Part shown: piece after piece, positions 58,617 through 64,000 of the stretch
Layout of the letters: the number at the start of each line of letters is the position of its first letter
Numbering within the stretch: position 1 is the first letter of the stretch
Assembly: GCA_022478985.1 (NCBI GenBank)
Contig: JAKSZP010014460.1
Span: forward strand, 62,001-126,000
DNA: 64,000 bases
DNA from: Massospora cicadina
Lineage: Eukaryota > Entomophthoromycota > Entomophthoromycetes > Entomophthorales > Entomophthoraceae
Direction: 5' to 3'
The notes under the pieces: generated by a model
What the model was told of the DNA's origin: nothing
Databases searched by the model: none
The model's input: the letters and a program-made list of their open reading frames with translations, nothing else
Program-made: the position numbers and the translations under genes

Positions 58617-59400
58617 TGTAACGCACTAGCTCCTTACAGTGAGCCACGAATGAATTGGGAAGCAGGGCCCAAGTCAATGACCAAAGGGCAGACAAGGCCC
58701 CTGAGACCATTCTACTAGTGCATGTGCTTCAGGAGCCACGGATAAACACCCCTTGAAGGACAGTTGCGAGTATGCTTACACCCAGCAACATGTCCTGACT
58801 CCAGGACAAGGTGTATAGGGAGGCGATAGCCTTCCCAATCTCGCTATCAAAGTCTGAATCCTGTTTATATAGGCCAAACATGGCCGCGGTTAGACTAAAT
58901 AATCAATATAAACCTCGGAAGACAGTAATAAAATAGATAAGGCTTATGAATGGCTTTATTTGATATATTTAGTCAATTTGATAGAAAACGGAACTAGAGA
59001 ACCTTACATTCTCAAGTCCTATCTCTTATAGCTCTCTGCTGCAAGCATAGATTAAGCTCATTCACCATGCCTGACATATGTCTTTTGAAACATGCTATAA
59101 GAAAACCTCAATTGTTTTAGGCCAGGTTGAATTCCGTAATGGGTGAGCCACCATACCCAAGAATCGTTCAAATTCTGATTTGGATCCACCTTTAACCTAG
59201 TTACCACCCACTTCAAAACCATTTGGTTCGACCCCAGGCCTGATAAAACATCTAACCATCGTCCTTCCCCAGTCTTAGTCTCAACCTGGGGTCTAGCCAA
59301 GACTAATGCTCTCTCACTCCCTCTATCTTCCACACCAGCCTGTCCTGTCTTATCAAAGATCAGGGCAATGTGATGTTGAGGATAAACTACAACCGTCACA
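58617..59400. repeat. Solo LTR with exact target duplication ACTAC
   Basis: Starts TGTAACGCACTAGC and ends AACCGTCACA, 784 bases. ACTAC lies immediately before (58612-58616) and after (59401-59405). It contains a TTTATATAGG TATA-like box at about 58864 and AATAAAATAG at about 58928, consistent with plus orientation. No internal retroelement coding. The 116-codon minus ORF inside it is taken as accidental. LTR family distinct from those of elements A to E by eye. Confidence 0.82.
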
Positions 59401-59575
59401 ACTACCATTGAAAATATATAGGATTTTCACTTTAAATATATAAAGAAATTTATTTTGAACATGAAATTTTTTTAAATCATAATTGCATTGTCATCTAAGA
59501 CCAATGTCTGTGCAAAGTTTAAGAATTTTTATTGACAATAAGTGTCTGTAATAGAGCTTGTAAGAAAAGATTACA

Positions 59576-59707
59576 AGGAGTGGTTAGCTTGGCAGGTAAA
59601 ATGCTTCCACCCTAGTGCAGATTTTATGTTTAAAATCTGTACTGGATAGAAAAATTCTTGGGGTGGTATACCTGTCCCAAGGTCAACCCAACTCAAATAA
59701 TTTTTAA
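59576..59707 (+). mobile_element. tRNA-derived SINE, copy 2, with 11-bp target duplication
   Basis: Head GGTTAGCTTGGCAGGTAAAA (A-box-like), decayed B-box ATGTTTAAAATC, tail TGTCCCAAGGTCAACCC then AATAATTTTTAAAA. AAAAGATTACA flanks it exactly at 59565-59575 and 59708-59718. Same family as 15201-15334. Length about 130 bases. Confidence 0.88.
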
Positions 59708-59768
59708 AAAAGATTACAGACAGACATATGTGACAGTGGGTTAAAGAAAATTGTGTAAAAACTATAAG

Positions 59769-59839
59769 GTTCTTGTTTTATAGAGGTAATATACTTCTCT
59801 TCCAAAGAAATGGCCTGGGTTCAATTCCCAACAGGCGCA
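59769..59839 (+). tRNA. tRNA-Gly(TCC) relic or pseudogene
   Basis: 71 bases with tRNA-Gly layout. D-arm TATAGAGGTAATATAC; anticodon loop CTTCCAA with anticodon TCC and a TTCT/AGAA stem; T-arm CTGGG-TTCAATT-CCCAA; acceptor 3' strand CAGGCGC plus discriminator A. The 5' strand GTTCTTG pairs at 6 of 7 positions, two by wobble. There are mismatches at the top of the D-stem and T-stem, and no T-run terminator soon after, so it is probably a pseudogene. The B-box GGGTTCAATTCC is good. Confidence 0.68.
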
Positions 59840-60605
59840 TAATCAAACTACTTACATGTCCAAAAGTTTATATTGTTTGGAAAACAATAAAACTGATCAA
59901 AGAAAGTCTAAACTTCTTATATTTTATGGTTACTCAACTATCCTTTGTTCTGAGCATCAAACATAACCTTTCATCTGGGGTTACTCACTGTAATTCTTAA
60001 GTCTAATTTACAGGTTTTGATGTGTGAAACTAATGTCTGTTAATATAATAATGCTATATGTTTTTAGGTAATATTTTTATGAATACTAGTATCCAGCTGA
60101 ATTTACACAACCAAAGGTATCTCTTCTACTCAAGTTTCTCCGCATAACAGGTACTGGCAACCTTCCTTCAACCCATTTGTTTAAGTTTTGATAAACTATC
60201 CAGGCAACAAGGGAAATCATATACCTTTAACTTTTCTCTAAAACTGGCAACATCTGGTCCAAAAGAACTTCTTACTTTAAACAGAACTTAACCTGCTCCC
60301 AGTAGGTTCAGCAGTTATCAAAGGAACTTCTCCCTTCCTCTCTTCATGCAGGATCCATGCAGAACTTTACAAGCAATATGTAGCTAAAGAATATGATTCT
60401 TCAACTCTAATAATAAGAGTAATAAAAACACAAATGTAAAACAGGCTAAATATCCAAGTCTTTAAGTATCTGTTTTATTTGCTTAAAACTAAGGGAATTT
60501 ATAGATAATTTTGGTGCTCAATTCTACCATTGCCACCTCAATAGGAAATGGCAGTTGTCACTTAAAGATTAGCCCTCTGAGGTTACACCCAATGATTTGC
60601 ATCAT
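59840..60605. other. Region without recognised gene
   Basis: AT-rich single-copy-looking sequence between the tRNA relic and the next LTR. Nothing recognisable. Confidence 0.55.
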
Positions 60606-60610
60606 CCATT

Positions 60611-61363
60611 GTCAAACATTTGCCCTCACAGCTGAAAAATAAGAATGTTTTAGGTTTAATCTAGCCAAAAAGAGAAAGGTCAGCCATTTGCAATTTTTTG
60701 ATATTAAAAAGAGTAATTCTAATAATAATGAAAATGATGCTATCAAAGATATTGGCCAAAAGACCCTGGCTAATTCTTGGTGGAACCCCATTAATTGGGG
60801 TAACACCATTACAAAACCTGATTGGGTGATTAATATAAAATTTAACGGTCAGATTTCTCTGACCACACGACACATTTTGGGGCAACTATTTGAAGGTACT
60901 CCCCCAACTACAACCAGGTCCTTCAAAACACCTACATGGGGCTACTCTCTTTTATAGGCATGGTAGAGGTCTCTAAGGTAAAATTAATTTATCTAGCAGT
61001 GATTAGTTGGAGTACATTAAAGCATTACTGCATGGGTAAATTCTGCTTCAAAACCCCAACCTTCGTTTTGCCAAAAAATAACTCACTTTACCCAAGATCT
61101 GATAGGAGTGAAACCCATATTACCTAGTTTAAAAGAATCAAAGCTATTCCAAACCTATCCCTGAATTCCCCCCACCCTCAAAACAGTTTAACTACTGAGC
61201 AGTTGAATATTGAGAGGGATCACTTTTCAATTACCACTATTTTACTAATAAAAACTCATAAAAAACCAAGATTATATTAGTGAATTTTTATCAAATTATT
61301 AAGACTCTTGTGGGATCTAGTGGCGTTAGCACCAGCGAGCACCTAAAAAGCTGGATTCCTACA
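60611..61363 (+). repeat. Solo LTR of the element D/E family, duplication TCCAT
   Basis: 753 bases, TGTCAAACATTTGCC to GGATTCCTACA, closely matching the LTRs of element D along its whole length. Exact TCCAT duplication at 60606-60610 and 61364-61368. Left by recombination between the two LTRs of a former full element. ORFs drawn across it are accidental. Confidence 0.92.
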
Positions 61364-61679
61364 TCCATCTAGTGAGATTTTGCCATTAACTAGAGATGCA
61401 AAACCTTCTGGTTTTTTAAAGAACATATCACTACTTTTTTAATCAACTCTAGTGGATTGCCCTTATTGAGCTAGCAACATGCTTAGGCTATGGGACCTTT
61501 TACTCATTAATAACAGGGGACATTACCTAAAAGTTAATCTAACAAGTTGTTACCAGAATCGCTGTCAACGCCTCAGCAATTAATTATTTTGATCTGAGAT
61601 AATTGGTGACAAACTCCAATTAACTAACATAAATAAATTACCAATCTAAAAATTGATAACAAAACTATATGGGAATCAT

Positions 61680-61887
61680 TGTTGGGAATCCTTCCCAACA
61701 TAACGCTAATAATCTGCTGGATTTTAATCCTGGAAGATTAGATAATATACATTTAGGAATTTTACTAAACAGTATTTATTATCTAAAACAATAACTCTTA
61801 AATCTACTAAAGGGCCTTATCCCCAGCATATAAGCATATATATAATATAATAAAGCTGGATAATATGGCATATTTAAATCCCACACA
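61680..61887 (-). repeat. Possible 3' LTR of a minus-strand element
   Basis: On minus it would begin TGTGTGGGATTTAAAT, directly after AAGTGGGGAGA (plus 61888-61898), a good polypurine tract, and end with TTCCCAACA. The left end on plus is a perfect palindromic pair, TGTTGGGAA and TTCCCAACA, separated by 3 bases. A TATATATAATATAATAAAG stretch is inside. No second LTR in the window, no duplication testable. Could be Ty1/copia-like. Confidence 0.4.
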
Positions 61888-61899
61888 TCTCCCCACTTG

Positions 61900-62302
61900 A
61901 CCATATTATCTAGTGAAAGATAGGAATTCTGGGAATGGATGTGCCTCAGGCTTTGATTGCAATTTGGCCATTATAGTCATATTTGACTTCAGAAGAGCTT
62001 GGTCTGGTTTACACTCAACACATATCATGCCATTATTGGCAACTTTGCTCCTCCTCCTCTTTTCCTACTTGCTGCCACCTCCTCAGAGCGCAGTTCTTAT
62101 GGCCTCATGCCATACCAGGACTATTTTGGTCATTTTAACCAATAATACATTTTGGAAATCCTGTATCCCCCATGTGGGCTTCTATGACTCCTCATTGTTT
62201 AAAATATATTTTTATTCAGCTTCACCAATCCTTGGTTCCTATACTCCCCAGGCAGGGCTCACCATTTTTATCAGAGCAAATCTCCTTTCTATACTTGTGC
62301 CT
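61900..62302 (-). pseudogene. Possible pol remnant of the minus-strand element
   Basis: Weakly coding-like sequence on minus upstream of the putative polypurine tract, with several stops and no motif I can name. The 140-codon plus-strand ORF here (61913-62335) is hydrophobic and runs into the start of the next LTR, so it is not a reliable gene. Confidence 0.25.
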
Positions 62303-63072
62303 TGTCAGACAATTGCCAGTTTGACTAGTTACTAAGAATTTTCTAGGGGATAATAATGTAAATTTTACCACTAATTGCTGGCCTAATGCTTATCAGAATT
62401 GCCCCAAACAAAGCAATGCTTTTACTCCAAGTATTTGACCAAAAAATTGGATTAATCAGATGGGGTTAAGTCAAACCACCAACAAGTTAGGTCAACTGAA
62501 TTTGAAGTACTCCCTCTTGACAGCATGAATTAACTCAATTTTCTAAGTAAAAGAACCCCTTCTGTAGACCTGTGTGGGGTTCAGGGGGTGAAAATACTTA
62601 ATCAACCAATAATCATTTAAGAACTTCATTATGCGGCCAAACTAATCATATGTGCAAGGTGGACGATTGATAGGATTGCAATAAGATACTCCAACATAAT
62701 TTTGTTCTTCCAAAAGCAATCTTACATCTTAATTTAAGATTTATCAAAGTGATACGGTTTTCAGGAGCAGTGATAGACTAAATCATTATTTAGCCAAATT
62801 GGGTGCCCTCTTTCTACTTCAGATTCCATTGCCTCCCACTACTAAGCTTTAAATTAGTGTAAATACTAAGAGTTGTCATTGTAATAAGGTTTCTCTCAAT
62901 CAGATCATAATTTTCGAGTATTAATAAATCATATATATAAAATCTTCTTGTGATTAGTTTTCCCTATATATATTTACAGCAGGTAAGAGCGTTTTTGTGC
63001 CAAAAACTTCAAAATTGTTGAAATTCTGTGCTATCAGCACCAGTGAGTCTAAGTATCACCAATATTCCAATA
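62303..63072 (+). repeat. Diverged solo LTR of the element D/E family, duplication TGCCT
   Basis: Starts TGTCAGACAATTGCC, as in element D (TGTCAGACATTTGCC), and ends TCAGCACCAGTGAG ... ATTCCAATA, corresponding to GTAGCACCAGTGAG ... ATTCCTACA. GAAGTACTCCCTC and related blocks align in between. Exact TGCCT at 62298-62302 and 63073-63077. About 770 bases and clearly the oldest of the family LTRs here. Confidence 0.78.
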
Positions 63073-63075
63073 TGC

Positions 63076-63182
63076 CTCTTTATGGAAGATCTAGTTTCAA
63101 CATGAGCTGATCCTGCCAAGCATCCTTATTCATCCTCAAATCTCTTTATGGCAGATCCAGCTTCAACACAAGCTGATCCTGT
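63076..63182 (+). repeat. Imperfect tandem duplication, period 66
   Basis: CTCTTTATGG(A/C)AGATC(T/C)AG(T/C)TTCAACA(T/C)(G/A)AGCTGATCCTG at 63076-63116 recurs at 63142-63182. It lies right beside the target duplication of the solo LTR. Confidence 0.8.
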
Positions 63183-63656
63183 AATGTTCATTGTCTTTGT
63201 CAACTCCACCATACCTTATCAGTACTTTTGTTGTAGTTCATCCCCTTCTCCCCACTAGACAACAGAAGGTGTAATCATAACCAGATCCTTTTGATAATGG
63301 CAATTTTAACCAGTATTAATTAATTTATTTTAGTTTCTATTTTTCTATTTAAGGATGATCACTTTTTAATAAATATATTCTTTTCAAAAATTGTATATTT
63401 TATATTTTTTCATGCTTTTTATTTTTTATATATTTTTCCTTAATAAATTGATACTTGGCATTATTTGCTGTGCCTAACATTTGCATTAATCACTCCAATA
63501 GATCTGTAATGATCCCTTAATTATGCAGATTTATCTGGTAACATTAGCTTCATCAAATTTTGACTTAATTTTATTTTTTGCTCTTGAGATTTCTTGCTTT
63601 TTCCATTACTTGACTAGCAAAAGGTTGAGCAACTTCTTCTATGATTTCTGGATTGA

Positions 63657-63989
63657 TTACTTTATTTTTGACTTCACTTTTATGATAGCATATATATTTG
63701 GCATCAAATCTTGATACAGTTCATCCTTTCTTAAGTCAGCCACAAATAAATTAAAAGTATCTAATTCATCTGAGCAGATATCTGGCGGAAAATGTTCCTT
63801 TGCAGTGCTAGATTGTTCTTCATCTAGGCTGATAAACCTTTTCCTGAATCTCGAGAAGTTTTCTCCTCTTGAGGCAAAACAAGAATCACATTTGTTCTTG
63901 GCTTCTTCCCCTATCTTTAAGCGGCAAAATGTCCAACTTGCACCACCTTTCTGATAGTGGTTTTTTATTTTATGTCCCTTTTGGTACAT
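63657..63989 (-). CDS. Unrecognised 110-codon ORF
   Basis: Open on minus, Lys-rich, with KNKCDSCFASRGENFSRFRKRF and an acidic C-terminal part (SDELDTFNLFVADLRKDELY). The preceding sequence lies outside the window, and it may be part of a longer frame or of a retroelement gag. It has no known motif: one CxxC is present but no matching second pair. 63183-63656 holds nothing recognisable. Confidence 0.25.
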   Translation of the reverse strand: MYQKGHKIKNHYQKGGASWTFCRLKIGEEAKNKCDSCFASRGENFSRFRKRFISLDEEQSSTAKEHFPPDICSDELDTFNLFVADLRKDELYQDLMPNIYAIIKVKSKIK

Positions 63990-64000
63990 TGTATTTCTTT

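Noticed and set aside
58600..58960. GC-richer island as a host gene promoter
   Set aside because: Fully explained by the solo LTR at 58617-59400, including its TATA box.
59058..59408. 116-codon minus-strand ORF as a gene
   Set aside because: It lies almost wholly inside a TG...CA solo LTR with exact duplication. LTRs do not normally encode proteins, and no motif is visible.
61913..62335. 140-codon hydrophobic plus ORF as a membrane protein gene
   Set aside because: It crosses the start of the solo LTR at 62303 and its target duplication, so its C-terminus is insertion sequence. More likely accidental.
1..64000. CRISPR array, prophage, bacterial operon or self-contained defence system
   Set aside because: No regularly spaced repeats, no ribosome-binding-site-led gene strings, and all recognised proteins are eukaryotic retroelement proteins.

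Overview
This is a TE-dense, AT-rich eukaryotic window. A fungus, most probably a basidiomycete, is the best fit. The evidence is Ty3/gypsy elements with an integrase C-terminal chromodomain, a dUTPase-like domain between protease and reverse transcriptase (RT) in one Ty3/gypsy family, and a Tad/L1-type LINE. There are no bacterial operons, no CRISPR array and no rRNA. I found no host protein gene that I can support. Nearly all recognisable coding sequence belongs to retroelements, and most of it is broken by stops, frameshifts or lost catalytic residues.

Layout. 1-2625 (-): 5' part of a Ty3/gypsy element whose RT frame is open and runs off the left edge. It is joined head-to-head at about 2625 to the integrase-chromodomain and 3' LTR of a same-family copy on + (2626-4613). 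4690-6200 (+): decayed pol. 6201-10728: AT-rich, nothing firm. 10734-14090 (-): a short Ty3/gypsy element with both LTRs, primer site, polypurine tract and 5-bp target duplication, but RNase H and integrase deleted. 14091-15334: small repeats and a tRNA-derived SINE.

17586-33119 is a three-level nest. The outer Ty3/gypsy element lies on -, with LTRs at 17586-18139 and 32568-33119. Its integrase is split by a second Ty3/gypsy element on + (18365-25740, duplication CTCAT). That element's RT is split by a 1155-bp TG...CA insertion (21379-22533, duplication TGGAG). The middle element carries the dUTPase-like domain, as does its decayed relative at 46154-51938.

33120-37919 and 39819-40690 are AT-rich. 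37935-39803 is a less AT-rich, unassigned coding-like segment between 15-bp direct repeats. 40690-43930 is an LTR-like region followed by gag and protease remnants of a third related copy. 45145-46080 is unassigned coding-like sequence. 52928-58265 (+) is a nearly full-length LINE. 58617-63072 holds three solo LTRs, each with an exact 5-bp duplication, a SINE with an 11-bp duplication, a tRNA-Gly(TCC) relic, and a possible further LTR.

Reverse transcriptase, RNase H and integrase would have let the LTR elements copy themselves from tRNA-primed RNA. The LINE endonuclease and RT are the type of machinery that mobilises SINEs, but nothing here shows that this LINE moved these SINEs. All boundaries and family calls were made by eye, without database searches.
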